Shown piece after piece: positions 5,322 through 13,564 of a stretch of DNA of 41,283 nt; the stretch's first letter is position 1, and each line of letters opens with the position of its first letter. A model generated the notes under the pieces. That model was given only the letters and a program-made list of their open reading frames with translations. It made no database searches and had not been told where the DNA came from. The position numbers were made by a program, and so were the translations under genes. Source of the stretch: a virus; the IMG/VR virus record IMGVR_UViG_3300036790_000238, positions 1 through 41,283 of that record. One strand, written 5' to 3'.

Positions 5322-6594
5322 TTTCCCGAAGGAACTCGTCTTTCTCTTCGAGCACCATCCATTCAAGGTTTTGTATGGTGGCCGAGACGGCGTAAAGAGC
5401 TGGTCGATTGCTCAGGCGCTGCTGCTGTTAGGTACAGGCAGAATGCCAGGCTGGCCCGCTCCGCTGAGAATCCTGTGCGGCCGCGAAACGATGGACTCGA
5501 TTCGGGAATCGGTGCATCAGTTACTCAGCGATCAGATAGCTCGGCTGGGCCTGGACGACTTCTATCATGTGCTGCAGTCAGAGATTCGCGGACCAGAGTC
5601 GCACCGCACCGAGTTTGTATTTGCTGGCTTAAGGAAGCAGACGGTTTCCTCGCTCAAGTCTTACGAGGGAATCGACATCTTCTGGGGCGAGGAAGCGAGC
5701 ATGGTCAGTCGGCGCAGCCTGACGATTCTGCTGCCCACGATTCGCAAGACCGGCTCAGAGATTTGGTGGAGTCTGAATCCGGATCTCGAAACTGACCCCG
5801 TTTATCAGGATTTCGTCATCAATCCGCCCAAAGGGGCGAAGGTTTGCAAGACTTCCTACCACAACAACAGATGGCTGAGTCCTGAATCGCGGCAAAAGAT
5901 CCAGACGCTGCAGGCACGCGATCCTGATACTTTTCACCACGTTTACGAAGGTGCCACGCGCTCAACAGTCGAAGGCGCGATCTACAAAGCAGAGATTCAG
6001 GCAGCGGAGAATGCAGGCAGGATCAGAGCCATTCCGCACGATCCGATGATGCCGGTCGATACCTTTTGGGACCTGGGATTTGCAGATCGGGTGGCGATCT
6101 GGTGTGCGCAGAGAACGCCTTTTGAGATTCGCGTGCTGCGCTACTTTGAAGGCGATCATCAGGCTATCGACTACTATCTTAGAGAGATGCAGACCTGGGG
6201 ATACGTCTTCGGGACGTGTTTCCTGCCCTGGGATGGCGGGACAAAGAGTCTGGGAACAGGCAAGTCGATTGAAGAGATTATGCGAGCCAAAGGTTTCAGG
6301 GTTCGCGTCAATCGGCAGCTGAATGTAGCGGACGGCATCAACGCAGTGCGGACGATCTTCCCGCAACTCTATTGGGACGCGGTTCTCTGCGCTGATGGGC
6401 TGCAGTATCTCAGGCGTTACCAGTGGGGCCCGGCAACGGCTTTAGGAGTTCCGCGCAGCCAGCCGTTGCATGACGACGCTTCGCATCCAGCGGACGCGCT
6501 CAGGACGCTTGCGGTAGGGATTCAGGAGCCTGAAAGGGAGCGGCAACCCATTCCGCATCAGGAGTTTTACGGCTCAGATGGATGGATGGCATGA
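5305..6594 (+). CDS. Terminase large subunit (ATPase-nuclease)
   Basis: The 429-residue motor protein starts at GTG. The ATPase half has Walker A GGRDGVKS (residues 26-32), Walker B IDIFWGEE (123-130) and coupling motif WWSLNP. The nuclease half has TFWDLGFADR (about 253-262), PWDGG (309-312) and HDDASHPADAL (389-399), which supply the RNase H-like acidic residues. It cuts and packages DNA through the portal. The family (PBSX/P22-like terminase) is typical of headful packaging, which fits the circular assembly. Confidence 0.95.
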   Translation: MAIEVDFPKELVFLFEHHPFKVLYGGRDGVKSWSIAQALLLLGTGRMPGWPAPLRILCGRETMDSIRESVHQLLSDQIARLGLDDFYHVLQSEIRGPESHRTEFVFAGLRKQTVSSLKSYEGIDIFWGEEASMVSRRSLTILLPTIRKTGSEIWWSLNPDLETDPVYQDFVINPPKGAKVCKTSYHNNRWLSPESRQKIQTLQARDPDTFHHVYEGATRSTVEGAIYKAEIQAAENAGRIRAIPHDPMMPVDTFWDLGFADRVAIWCAQRTPFEIRVLRYFEGDHQAIDYYLREMQTWGYVFGTCFLPWDGGTKSLGTGKSIEEIMRAKGFRVRVNRQLNVADGINAVRTIFPQLYWDAVLCADGLQYLRRYQWGPATALGVPRSQPLHDDASHPADALRTLAVGIQEPERERQPIPHQEFYGSDGWMA

Positions 6595-6618
6595 GATCGG
6601 AAGCTTAAAGGAGACATC

Positions 6619-7032
6619 ATGGGACGTTCGACCGCAGCGGGTTCGCCCGTCATCGCGCATCAGGGTTCGTTTGACAACTCGGCAGCCAAAGACCTGCGTG
6701 ACGCCTTTTGTCAGGGCGATTTCGCTATTCTGACCGGAAGCGCCGATGTTCTGGCGTTTCCCGGCAATACGCAGCTCAACGGCTCAGGAATCGATGCCTG
6801 TACGCTGGCGACGCCGCTCTCGGGGCATCAGCCTGCTGGCGACGATGGCAAGACGCTGTTTGTGATGGACAACGGCGGCCACGCGCATACCATCACGACC
6901 GCGGCAAACGCAATTGTGAACTCCAAGCACATTCTGACGTTCAACGGCACGGTGGGCAGCAACGTCACTTTGATGGCGATGTCGGGCGTCTGGGTGGTGG
7001 TTGGAACGGCGCTGGGCGTCGCAGTCAGTTAA
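6619..7032 (+). CDS. Beta-rich virion-associated protein, putative decoration or head fibre
   Basis: The protein has 137 residues, with AAGGAG before the ATG. The C-terminal half (GKTLFVMDNGGHAHTITTAA...GSNVTLMAMSGVWVVVGTA) resembles trimeric beta-prism or barrel tips of phage fibres and decoration proteins. It lies between terminase and portal, where several phages keep capsid-decorating proteins. The role is inferred from composition and position only. Confidence 0.6.
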   Translation: MGRSTAAGSPVIAHQGSFDNSAAKDLRDAFCQGDFAILTGSADVLAFPGNTQLNGSGIDACTLATPLSGHQPAGDDGKTLFVMDNGGHAHTITTAANAIVNSKHILTFNGTVGSNVTLMAMSGVWVVVGTALGVAVS

Positions 7033-7042
7033 GGGAGGAATC

Positions 7043-7252
7043 ATGGCAAAGCTCAACGCAGCAGCGCGGCGCAGCATTCCGAAGAGCGAGTTTGGGCTGC
7101 CAGGCTCGCGCAAGTATCCAATGCCGGATAAAAGTCATGCCGCGAACGCGAAAGCGCGCGCTACGCAGCAGGTTGCAGCTGGCCATCTGAGTTCTGGGGC
7201 TGCGGCGAAGATACGGGCGAAGGCTAATCGCGTTCTGGGCGGTGGAAAATGA
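7043..7252 (+). CDS. Small basic phage protein (PKSEFGLPGSRKYPMPD motif)
   Basis: The 69-residue protein has GGGAGG before the ATG. The segment IPKSEFGLPGSRKYPMPDKS followed by HAANAKARATQQV matches a short family found near capsid genes of many phages (S.FALP..R.YPI.D..HA..A..R). It is basic and Ala-rich, so it may bind nucleic acid or assist the head. Its function is not established to my knowledge. Its stop overlaps the next start (ATGA). Confidence 0.7.
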   Translation: MAKLNAAARRSIPKSEFGLPGSRKYPMPDKSHAANAKARATQQVAAGHLSSGAAAKIRAKANRVLGGGK

Positions 7253-7590
7253 GGAAATGGCTCGGATTAACGTTTCTGCTGCTGGCGTCTCCCCTCTTTG
7301 CCGCCCCGCTGACCATTCAGGTGACAATTGGGGCATCCGCTACTCAGTTAAGCTCGACAGTGCAGAAATGCAGCTGGTTTGCGGTACAGAACAACGCAGC
7401 CCACACTATCCGGATCGGCGATTCGACTGTTACGAGTTCGCGAGGAACGGTTTTGCTGGCCGGGCCTGGGGGTGGAAGCTGGCAACCGCCTCTGACTCAG
7501 CCTGCTACGGCGTTCGATCTGTCGCAGTGGTATGTGGCTGGCACGCAGAACGATGTGGTTGACGTGATGTGCTACACGGTGAACTTCTGA
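7249..7590 (+). CDS. Signal-peptide-bearing small beta-barrel protein
   Basis: The 113-residue protein begins with a classical Sec signal (RK, hydrophobic LGLTFLLLASPL, then LFA before the cleavage site). The remainder (LTIQVTIGASATQLSS...NNAAHTIRIGDSTVTSSRG) reads as a compact beta-barrel like phage head-decoration or fibre domains. Without the signal I would call it a virion protein; with it, the product should enter the envelope. It overlaps its neighbours on both sides, so it is a genuine operon member. Confidence 0.7.
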   Translation: MRKWLGLTFLLLASPLFAAPLTIQVTIGASATQLSSTVQKCSWFAVQNNAAHTIRIGDSTVTSSRGTVLLAGPGGGSWQPPLTQPATAFDLSQWYVAGTQNDVVDVMCYTVNF

Positions 7591-7742
7591 TGGCCTGGAC
7601 CGCTCCCAAAATACAGGCGTTGCTGCTCAAGCTGCCTAGCCCGGCAAAGAACGGCCCCATCGGAGTCAAGACGCATCCGGTCTATACCTCTCCGCGCGCT
7701 CTGGCGGCTGCTTCACAGGGCAGCGGGTTTGGGAAGCCGTAA
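7590..7742 (+). CDS. Small phage protein (50 aa), paralogue of the next gene
   Basis: The start overlaps the previous stop (TGATG). The N-terminus MAWTAPKIQALLLKLPSPAK matches the plan of the next protein (MPWTRKQVKLLLSQYSPLNP), which suggests a tandem duplication. The middle and C-terminus (VKTHPVYTSPRALAAASQGS) diverge. The role is unknown. Confidence 0.65.
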   Translation: MAWTAPKIQALLLKLPSPAKNGPIGVKTHPVYTSPRALAAASQGSGFGKP

Positions 7743-7894
7743 TGCCCTGGACGCGGAAGCAGGTCAAGTTGCTGCTGTCGCAATATTCGCCGCTCAATCC
7801 GGCGCAGAAGTCCAAGATGCACCGCGAGTTACATGCCGACCCGGCAATGGGCCATGCGAAAAAGGGAAGTCAGGAGCTCAAGAAAAATGGCTAA
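7742..7894 (+). CDS. Small phage protein (50 aa), SPLNPAQKSKMHRELHADP motif
   Basis: The protein is 50 residues; the ATG overlaps the TAA of its paralogue. The SPLNPAQKSKMHRELHADPA segment with MGHAKKG recurs in small proteins beside phage portal genes. It is basic and helical, and the function is unknown. Its 3' end overlaps the next gene by a few bases. Confidence 0.65.
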   Translation: MPWTRKQVKLLLSQYSPLNPAQKSKMHRELHADPAMGHAKKGSQELKKNG

Positions 7895-8168
7895 AAAAGA
7901 GATGCGCAGGATGGAGATCGAGCCCGCGGAGAATGGCGGGCACACGGTCACGCACCACTACCGCGAGGCAGTGGGCAAGGGCGGGATGAGCGGTTCATAT
8001 CAGGAGCCGGAGCAGCACGTCTTCGGGGCGAACGAAGGCCACGAGATGCTGGCCCATGTCGCCAATCATCTGGAGATTCCGGAGATGGAAGACGACGAAG
8101 AAGACGAGCCTGAAAAGCTGAGCCACGAGAAGGCGTCGAAAATCCGCGAAAAGGCCAATGCCCGATAA
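7887..8168 (+). CDS. Conserved small head-module protein
   Basis: The 93-residue protein has AGGAG upstream. The core (IEPAENGGHTVTHHYREA, EPEQHVFGANEGHEMLAHVA) resembles a short phage family of unknown role that lies just before the portal. A highly acidic stretch (MEDDEEDEPEK) follows and the end is basic. It overlaps the portal start. Confidence 0.65.
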   Translation: MAKKEMRRMEIEPAENGGHTVTHHYREAVGKGGMSGSYQEPEQHVFGANEGHEMLAHVANHLEIPEMEDDEEDEPEKLSHEKASKIREKANAR

Positions 8169-10221
8169 CGGATTGCCGGAAGATGATGATTTCATGGGCC
8201 TGGCGCGCAAGCGATTCGCCAGCGCCTATGAGGATGAGAAAGAGCTAAGGACCGAGTTTGTCAACGATCTGAGGTTCGCATCTCCGGGCGGAGAAGGCCA
8301 GTGGGACCCTCAGGTCAAGTTGCAGCGCGAGCAGGCCGGCCGGCCTGCAATGGCGTTCCCGCGGTGCCATACATTCGTGCAGCAGGTCGCGAACGAGGCG
8401 CGGCAGAACAAGCCGCAAATCAAGTTCGCGCCCGCTCTCGATGCCGACAAAGAGACAGCGGAGATTTACGAAGGCCTGGCGCGGCACATTCAGTACGACT
8501 CTGATGCTCAGATTGCTTACGATACAGCGGTTGAGTACAGCGCTGGTGGATCGTTCGGATACTACAGATTCCTGACCGAATACGCCGACGACGATACCGA
8601 CGATCAGGATTTGAAAGTTGTTCCGGTTCTCGATCCTCTGATGGTGTATGGGATTCTGGTTCCGACCTGCTTCCACCGCGCTCCGAAATACGCTTTTGTG
8701 ACGGTGGACATCCCGAAAGAGGAGTACAAAGTCCTTTATCCGAAGACGGAACTGGATTCAATTCCCTGGGAGGAGGCGGAACGGCGCGGGAACGGCTGGG
8801 TAGGTTCAGACTACGTTCGCATCGCCGAATACTGGTGGGTGACTGAAGGCAAAGGCAAGCGCGCCAAGCCGAAGGTTAAGGTCTGCAAGATCAACGGATT
8901 CGAGATTCTGCCTGACAGTGAGACAGACTGGGCTGGATCATCGATTCCGATTGTCCCCGTTTTAGGTAAGCAGATGATCATCGAGGGCAAGCCCAAACTC
9001 TACTCTGTGGTGCGGCCGCAGAAGGCTGCCCAGCAGCTGATCAACTATTCAAAGTCGAGGATCGCGGAAACGCTTTCGACGTCGCCCATCTCTCCGTTTA
9101 TGGTGGCGGAAGGCCAGATTAATGGTTATGAGAAGCAGTGGGCGAATCTCAATACTCAGCAGACGCCGTTTCTGACTTACAAGGTCGTGGACAATTCCGG
9201 GCGAGAGGTTCCTCCGCCCGCCCGGCAGACCTTCGAGCCTCCTATTCAGTCGCTTTCCGCGTTTGTGGCGCAGGAGGTAGACGACATGAAGGCCACGACA
9301 GGGATTTTCGACGCTTCGCTGGGGCAGAATGGCAACGAAACCAGCGGACAGGCCATTGCGCGGCGTCAGCAGCAGGGCAATCTGACCACGATGCACTTCA
9401 TGGATAACCTGTCGCGCTCGTTCCGGCAGGGCGGCGACATCATCGCTGAGATGATTCCGCTGATTTACGACTCAGCCCGCGAGATTCACATCCTGGGCAT
9501 CGACGAAGCGCCTAAAGTGGTGCAAATCAATAAGGAATATCAGGACGAGACAGGCCAGACCAAGATGCACGACATGACGAAGGGCAAATATAAGCCCATC
9601 GTGACAGTCGGCAAAGCCTTTGATTCCAAGCGCATGGAAACCTTTGACACCATGCAGCAGGTTCTGGCTACGCAGCCCGGGTTGCTGAACGTAATTGGCG
9701 ATATTTTCTTTGCGAACTCTGATCTGGCCGGCGCGGATCAGTTGGCGGAGCGGTTTAAGAAGATGCTCCCGCCGCAGTTGCAGGACAACCCCTCGGCAGT
9801 GCCGCCTGAGGCGCAGGCTGCGATGGCGCAGGCACACCAGCAGGTACAGGCGTTACAGGCCGAACTGCAGAAGGTGATGCTGGAGCGGCAGGGGAAAGTA
9901 ATCGAGCACCAGGGCAAGATGCAGCAGATTCAGACTCAGGCGCAGGCCGACATGAGCCTGGAGAAGATGAAGCTCGAAAACGCCTTGGCGATCGCTGAAG
10001 TGGAAACGAAGGCGCAGAACCTGAATGAGCGCATGAAGGCCGTCGAGGACATGATGAGCCAGTTCCACTCTCAGGCTCACGATGTGGCAATGCAGGCCGC
10101 AGCGGCTCAGCAAGCCCAGGTTATGGCGCAGCAGCAAGCCGCGAGTCAGTCGGCGCAGAGCGCGCAGGATGCGGCCCAGCAGCCTGCAGCGCCGAATGGT
10201 GCCACACCGCCTCAAGTTTAG
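8158..10221 (+). CDS. Portal protein, P22 gp1-like
   Basis: The 687-residue length is close to P22 portal (725). The N-terminal half has the clip/wing type region with conserved-looking GRPAMAFPRCHTFVQQVANE and AVEYSAGGSFGYYRFL. The last 130 residues are a Gln/Ala-rich coiled coil, matching the long barrel of P22-type portals. It forms the dodecameric DNA gate to which terminase and the tail adaptor attach. Neighbouring scaffold and coat genes support the call. Confidence 0.9.
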   Translation: MPDNGLPEDDDFMGLARKRFASAYEDEKELRTEFVNDLRFASPGGEGQWDPQVKLQREQAGRPAMAFPRCHTFVQQVANEARQNKPQIKFAPALDADKETAEIYEGLARHIQYDSDAQIAYDTAVEYSAGGSFGYYRFLTEYADDDTDDQDLKVVPVLDPLMVYGILVPTCFHRAPKYAFVTVDIPKEEYKVLYPKTELDSIPWEEAERRGNGWVGSDYVRIAEYWWVTEGKGKRAKPKVKVCKINGFEILPDSETDWAGSSIPIVPVLGKQMIIEGKPKLYSVVRPQKAAQQLINYSKSRIAETLSTSPISPFMVAEGQINGYEKQWANLNTQQTPFLTYKVVDNSGREVPPPARQTFEPPIQSLSAFVAQEVDDMKATTGIFDASLGQNGNETSGQAIARRQQQGNLTTMHFMDNLSRSFRQGGDIIAEMIPLIYDSAREIHILGIDEAPKVVQINKEYQDETGQTKMHDMTKGKYKPIVTVGKAFDSKRMETFDTMQQVLATQPGLLNVIGDIFFANSDLAGADQLAERFKKMLPPQLQDNPSAVPPEAQAAMAQAHQQVQALQAELQKVMLERQGKVIEHQGKMQQIQTQAQADMSLEKMKLENALAIAEVETKAQNLNERMKAVEDMMSQFHSQAHDVAMQAAAAQQAQVMAQQQAASQSAQSAQDAAQQPAAPNGATPPQV

Positions 10222-10259
10222 TTCACGCCTGCTCGGCGCAAGAGCACAGAGGGAACACA

Positions 10260-11210
10260 ATGGAACAGACGCCAGCGGCATCGTCACCCGCAGAAACACC
10301 TGATGTATTCAATGGGCAGCAACCCAGCCTGAGCGAGTTTTCTGAGTATCGCGAGACCGGGAAGGCGCCTGAGCGGTTCAAACCGGCCGAAAAAGCAGAA
10401 TCGGCCCCTGCTGACGCGCCGGAAAGCACGGTGGACGCAGAAGAGAAATCCCAGGAGCCTCCGCAGAAGGGCGCTGAAAAGCGCATCAAGCAGCTTCTCG
10501 CGGAAAAGAAACAGGCTATCGCCGAAAAAGAGGACTTACAGCGCCGACTGGACGCTGCAAAACCGGGCGTAACGGCGGACCCGCCCCCCGTGCAGGCCAA
10601 ACCTCCCGCTGAACCGGCCATTGAAGACCAGAACCCTGACGGAACTCAGAAATACAAGACTTACGAGGATTTCGTTAAGGCTCAGGCGCGATGGGAAGCG
10701 AAGCAGGAATTTGCCGAGCAGCAGCAGGCCCTCGAGGCTCGCCAGACTCAGCAAAAGGCGCTGGAATCGCTCCAGACCAAGTTGGACGATGCCCGCTCGC
10801 GGTACGACGACGCTGATCAGGTCATCTTTCCAGCGGCGGAACAGATTCGGACGGCCCACATCCCGCTGGCGATCAAAGAAGTCATCGCCGGCTCGGATGT
10901 GTTCCCGGACCTCTGTTACGTTCTGGGCGAAGATTCGGCAGAGTTTAAGAAATTCATTTCATTGGCACAGGCTAACCCTCGTGCTGCACTTGCTACCGTT
11001 TTCGAGTACGAAAAGGGGATCAGGGAGCAGTTCAGGAAGCCTGAACCTGATGGCGGAGTGGCTCCTGCCAGAAAAACCGCAGCTCCGAAGCCTGCTGTCC
11101 CAGTTGCGGGCGGCGGTTCCAGAGCTTTTGACGTGAGCGACGAAAGCCTTTCCCCGGAAGAATGGGCGCGCAAGCGCACTGCCGACCTGAAAAGGAGGGG
11201 GAAAGGTTGA
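10260..11210 (+). CDS. Scaffolding protein, P22 gp8-like
   Basis: The 316-residue protein is acidic and disordered at its start, then carries two coiled-coil stretches (AEKRIKQLLAEKKQAIAEKE and a Gln-rich block) and a basic C-terminus (EEWARKRTADLKRRGKG). Scaffolds of the P22 type are about 300 residues with a helix-turn-helix basic coat-binding end. It lies between portal and coat, as in P22. There is little direct sequence identity to judge by. Confidence 0.82.
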   Translation: MEQTPAASSPAETPDVFNGQQPSLSEFSEYRETGKAPERFKPAEKAESAPADAPESTVDAEEKSQEPPQKGAEKRIKQLLAEKKQAIAEKEDLQRRLDAAKPGVTADPPPVQAKPPAEPAIEDQNPDGTQKYKTYEDFVKAQARWEAKQEFAEQQQALEARQTQQKALESLQTKLDDARSRYDDADQVIFPAAEQIRTAHIPLAIKEVIAGSDVFPDLCYVLGEDSAEFKKFISLAQANPRAALATVFEYEKGIREQFRKPEPDGGVAPARKTAAPKPAVPVAGGGSRAFDVSDESLSPEEWARKRTADLKRRGKG

Positions 11211-11230
11211 GGGCGCTCAGGAGCACTTAA

Positions 11231-12433
11231 ATGGCTAACAGCCTTCTGTCGCCCACCATCATCACGCGTGAAGCTCTGCGTATTCTTCACGCGAGCCTGA
11301 ACTTCATCGCCAACTGCGATAAGCAGTACGATGATCAGTTCGCCAATTCCGGCGCGTCGCCGTCCGGCAAAATCGGTCCTTCGCTTTACGTCCGCATGCC
11401 GAACCAGTACACCGTCCGTACCGGCGCGACGATCTCTGTGCAGGACACCACCGAAACCAGCCAGGTCATCACCGTCTCGACCCAGAAGGGCGTGGATACC
11501 ACCTTCACGTCTCAGGACCTGACGCTGACCATCGATGAATTCAGTGAACGCTACCTCAAGCCGGCCATGTCGGTTCTGGCTACCAACATCGAAGCCGACG
11601 CGCTGAATATGGTGCTGGATGTCTATAACGCGGTCGATGACAACGCCAACCCCATCACTTACAAGGACGTGGCGCTGGGTCGGAAGCTGCTCAACTACTC
11701 ACTGGCTCCAGACGATGGAGAGCGGGTCGGGGTCATCGCCTCGACGCACGTTCCTTCCTACCTCGACGCCATCAAGGGCCTCTTCAACCCCCAGGAAGGC
11801 GTGGCGCGGCCGTATCTTACCGGCAAAATCGGTAAGGTCAACAACATGAACTTCTACGAGAACACCGTCATTCCCACATTCCAAACCGGAACCGCGGCCA
11901 TGGTGACGGGGTATACGGTGACGGCGAACCAGTCGGGCTCGACCATCACCATCCAGACCGGTACCGCGACCTTCCTCAAAGGCGATATCGTGACGCTGGC
12001 TGGATGCTATGCGGTTCACCCTGAAACCAAGGCGAGCCTCGGTTACCTTCAGCAGTTCGTCGTGACGGCGAATTCCGGTGCCAGCGCAACCTCGCTGGCT
12101 ATCTCACCGGCGATCGTCATCTCGGGAGCTGCGCAGAACGTAACCGGCTATCCCACGACCACTGGAGCAGTGACCAAGGTGGGCGGGGGGGCTTCGGCGC
12201 TGTATTCGCAGTCAGTGCTGTTCCATCCCGAAGCGTTCGCTTTCGTGACGGCGGATCTGGTCGATGTGACCAAATTCGGCGCATGGGGAGCACGCGAGGT
12301 GATGGACGGGATTTCGATGCGTATTGCCCGGCAGTACGACATCGTGAACGACAAAATCCCGTGCCGCATCGATGTGCTGTACGGCTACAAGACGCTCCGG
12401 CCGCAGCTGGCCTGCCGCGTCATTGCCCAGTAA
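11231..12433 (+). CDS. Major coat protein, P22 gp5-like
   Basis: The 400-residue product has the P22-coat N-terminal pattern (LLSPTIITREALRILHASLN, GPSLYVRMPNQYTV). The HK97-fold middle is interrupted by a beta-rich insertion (TGYTVTANQSGSTITIQTG), corresponding to the I-domain of P22 gp5. It ends with the RQYDIVNDKIPCRIDVLYGY block common in this family. It follows the scaffold, with AGGAG before the ATG. It builds the icosahedral shell. Confidence 0.95.
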   Translation: MANSLLSPTIITREALRILHASLNFIANCDKQYDDQFANSGASPSGKIGPSLYVRMPNQYTVRTGATISVQDTTETSQVITVSTQKGVDTTFTSQDLTLTIDEFSERYLKPAMSVLATNIEADALNMVLDVYNAVDDNANPITYKDVALGRKLLNYSLAPDDGERVGVIASTHVPSYLDAIKGLFNPQEGVARPYLTGKIGKVNNMNFYENTVIPTFQTGTAAMVTGYTVTANQSGSTITIQTGTATFLKGDIVTLAGCYAVHPETKASLGYLQQFVVTANSGASATSLAISPAIVISGAAQNVTGYPTTTGAVTKVGGGASALYSQSVLFHPEAFAFVTADLVDVTKFGAWGAREVMDGISMRIARQYDIVNDKIPCRIDVLYGYKTLRPQLACRVIAQ

Positions 12434-12454
12434 CTTCAGACGAGGAGAAAATCA

Positions 12455-12694
12455 ATGGCAATTGGAAAGCAACTCAGCGACAACAACTCGTCTGGCACCG
12501 CACTTGGCCAGTCGTCCGCCGACACCATCGGCTTCTACGGCACCACCCCGGTAGCGCAGCGTTCAGCCTCGATTCAGGCCGCCTCCGTGGTTTCCGTGTC
12601 GTCCAACATCACGATTGCCGCCAGCCTCACGGCGTGGATCGTGGAAGTCACAGCGACCCTCACAGGATTGGGTCTCTGGGCTGGACACTCCTAA
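12455..12694 (+). CDS. Small protein paired with coat (GFYGTTPVAQ family)
   Basis: The 79-residue protein begins AIGKQLSDNNSSGTALGQSS and contains DTIGFYGTTPVAQR, a signature I associate with small proteins encoded right after coat genes. It has a strong GAGGAG ribosome site and shares the coat transcript upstream of a terminator-like hairpin, so it is probably made in large amounts. A virion or decoration role is inferred. Confidence 0.75.
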   Translation: MAIGKQLSDNNSSGTALGQSSADTIGFYGTTPVAQRSASIQAASVVSVSSNITIAASLTAWIVEVTATLTGLGLWAGHS

Positions 12695-12706
12695 ACAACA
12701 GGGAAT

Positions 12707-12737
12707 GGGGCGGCTTCGGTCGCCCCGTTTCACGGGG
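12707..12737 (+). terminator. Terminator-like UUCG hairpin overlapping a second hairpin
   Basis: GGGGCG (12707-12712) pairs with CGCCCC (12721-12726) around a C(UUCG)G tetraloop and is followed by GTTT, a weak U-tract. CCCCG (12723-12727) can instead pair with CGGGG (12733-12737), just before the glycosyltransferase ATG. The two folds exclude each other, which suggests attenuation between coat and the downstream genes. Confidence 0.6.
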
Positions 12738-12741
12738 TCGA

Positions 12742-13440
12742 ATGAGCAAGAAAGTCGTATTCTGCACGCCTGCGCTCGATTCTCCTATTGAGCCCTATTT
12801 CGAATCGATGAAGGCTTCGCTTCCGCTGCTCGAAGAAGCCGGATGGGAGCACGCCTACGCTGCTCAGCGCGCCTGCCCCTACATCAGCGCGGCAAGAGCT
12901 AACATGCTGCGCTCCGCTCTGGACGCCCGGGCAGATGTCGTTGTGTTTCTCGATTACGACGTTTCATGGAGGCCGGGAGATTTGCTCAAGTTGCTCGAAA
13001 CGGAAGGCGACGTAGCGGCTGGAACGTATCGATGCAAGACGGAAGACGGTCCGACAGCAGAGTTTTACATGGGAACGTGGGAAACGAATGCCGACTTCAC
13101 GCCTCAGGTGCGGTCCGATGGCGCTATCAATGCTCGCCTCATTCCGGCGGGATTCATGAAAATCACCGCGGCTGGAGTCGATAAGTTCATGATGGAATAC
13201 CCCGAGCTTTGTTATGGCCCGATGTACCACCAGTCCGTAGACCTGTTCAATCATGGCGTCCGCGACCGCATCTGGTGGGGCGAGGATTATGCGTTCTCGC
13301 GGCGCTGGAAAGAGAAGTGCGGCGATATCTGGATCGTGCCGGACCTGAGCGTCGATCACCACGCTGGCGGCAAGGTCTATAAAGGCAACCTGCATCAGTT
13401 TCTGCTGCGCCAGCCGGGAGGAAGCCTCCATGAACCTTAA
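12742..13440 (+). CDS. GT-A fold glycosyltransferase
   Basis: The 232-residue protein has the nucleotide-sugar-binding DYD motif (71-73, in VVVFLDYDVSW) and a late WGEDYAFSRRW (179-189) plus DHHAGG, as in small family-2-like glycosyltransferases of phages. No membrane segment is seen, so it acts in the cytosol. Its place between coat and the tail adaptor suggests modification of a virion protein; modifying host glycans or DNA is also possible. I chose the ATG at 12742 because the open frame further upstream only overlaps the coat and 79-aa genes. Confidence 0.82.
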   Translation: MSKKVVFCTPALDSPIEPYFESMKASLPLLEEAGWEHAYAAQRACPYISAARANMLRSALDARADVVVFLDYDVSWRPGDLLKLLETEGDVAAGTYRCKTEDGPTAEFYMGTWETNADFTPQVRSDGAINARLIPAGFMKITAAGVDKFMMEYPELCYGPMYHQSVDLFNHGVRDRIWWGEDYAFSRRWKEKCGDIWIVPDLSVDHHAGGKVYKGNLHQFLLRQPGGSLHEP

Positions 13441-13564
13441 AGAGATTGAAGAAAAGCAGGCTGCGGACCTCAGCACGAATGCATGGCTGAGGGAAGTGTG
13501 TCTTCAACTGGCGAAGCTGAATGAGAAGCGCGGCCCTGGGCGGCCGCCGCAGGGCTCGAAATGA
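13430..13564 (+). CDS. Small protein with AT-hook-like end (44 aa)
   Basis: The helical N-terminus (MNLKEIEEKQAADLSTNAWL) is followed by a C-terminal RGPGRPP, close to the AT-hook core RGRP. It overlaps the glycosyltransferase by 11 bases and the next gene by ATGA. It may bind DNA or help at the head-tail interface; the role is unknown. Confidence 0.65.
   Translation: MNLKEIEEKQAADLSTNAWLREVCLQLAKLNEKRGPGRPPQGSK

Noticed and set aside
9853-10299. Minus-strand Leu/Arg-rich frame opposite the portal end
   Set aside because: Antisense shadow of the Gln/Ala-rich portal barrel; no ribosome site.
12283-12741. Upstream extension of the glycosyltransferase frame
   Set aside because: It overlaps coat and the 79-aa gene, reads as low-complexity shadow, and crosses the terminator-like hairpin.
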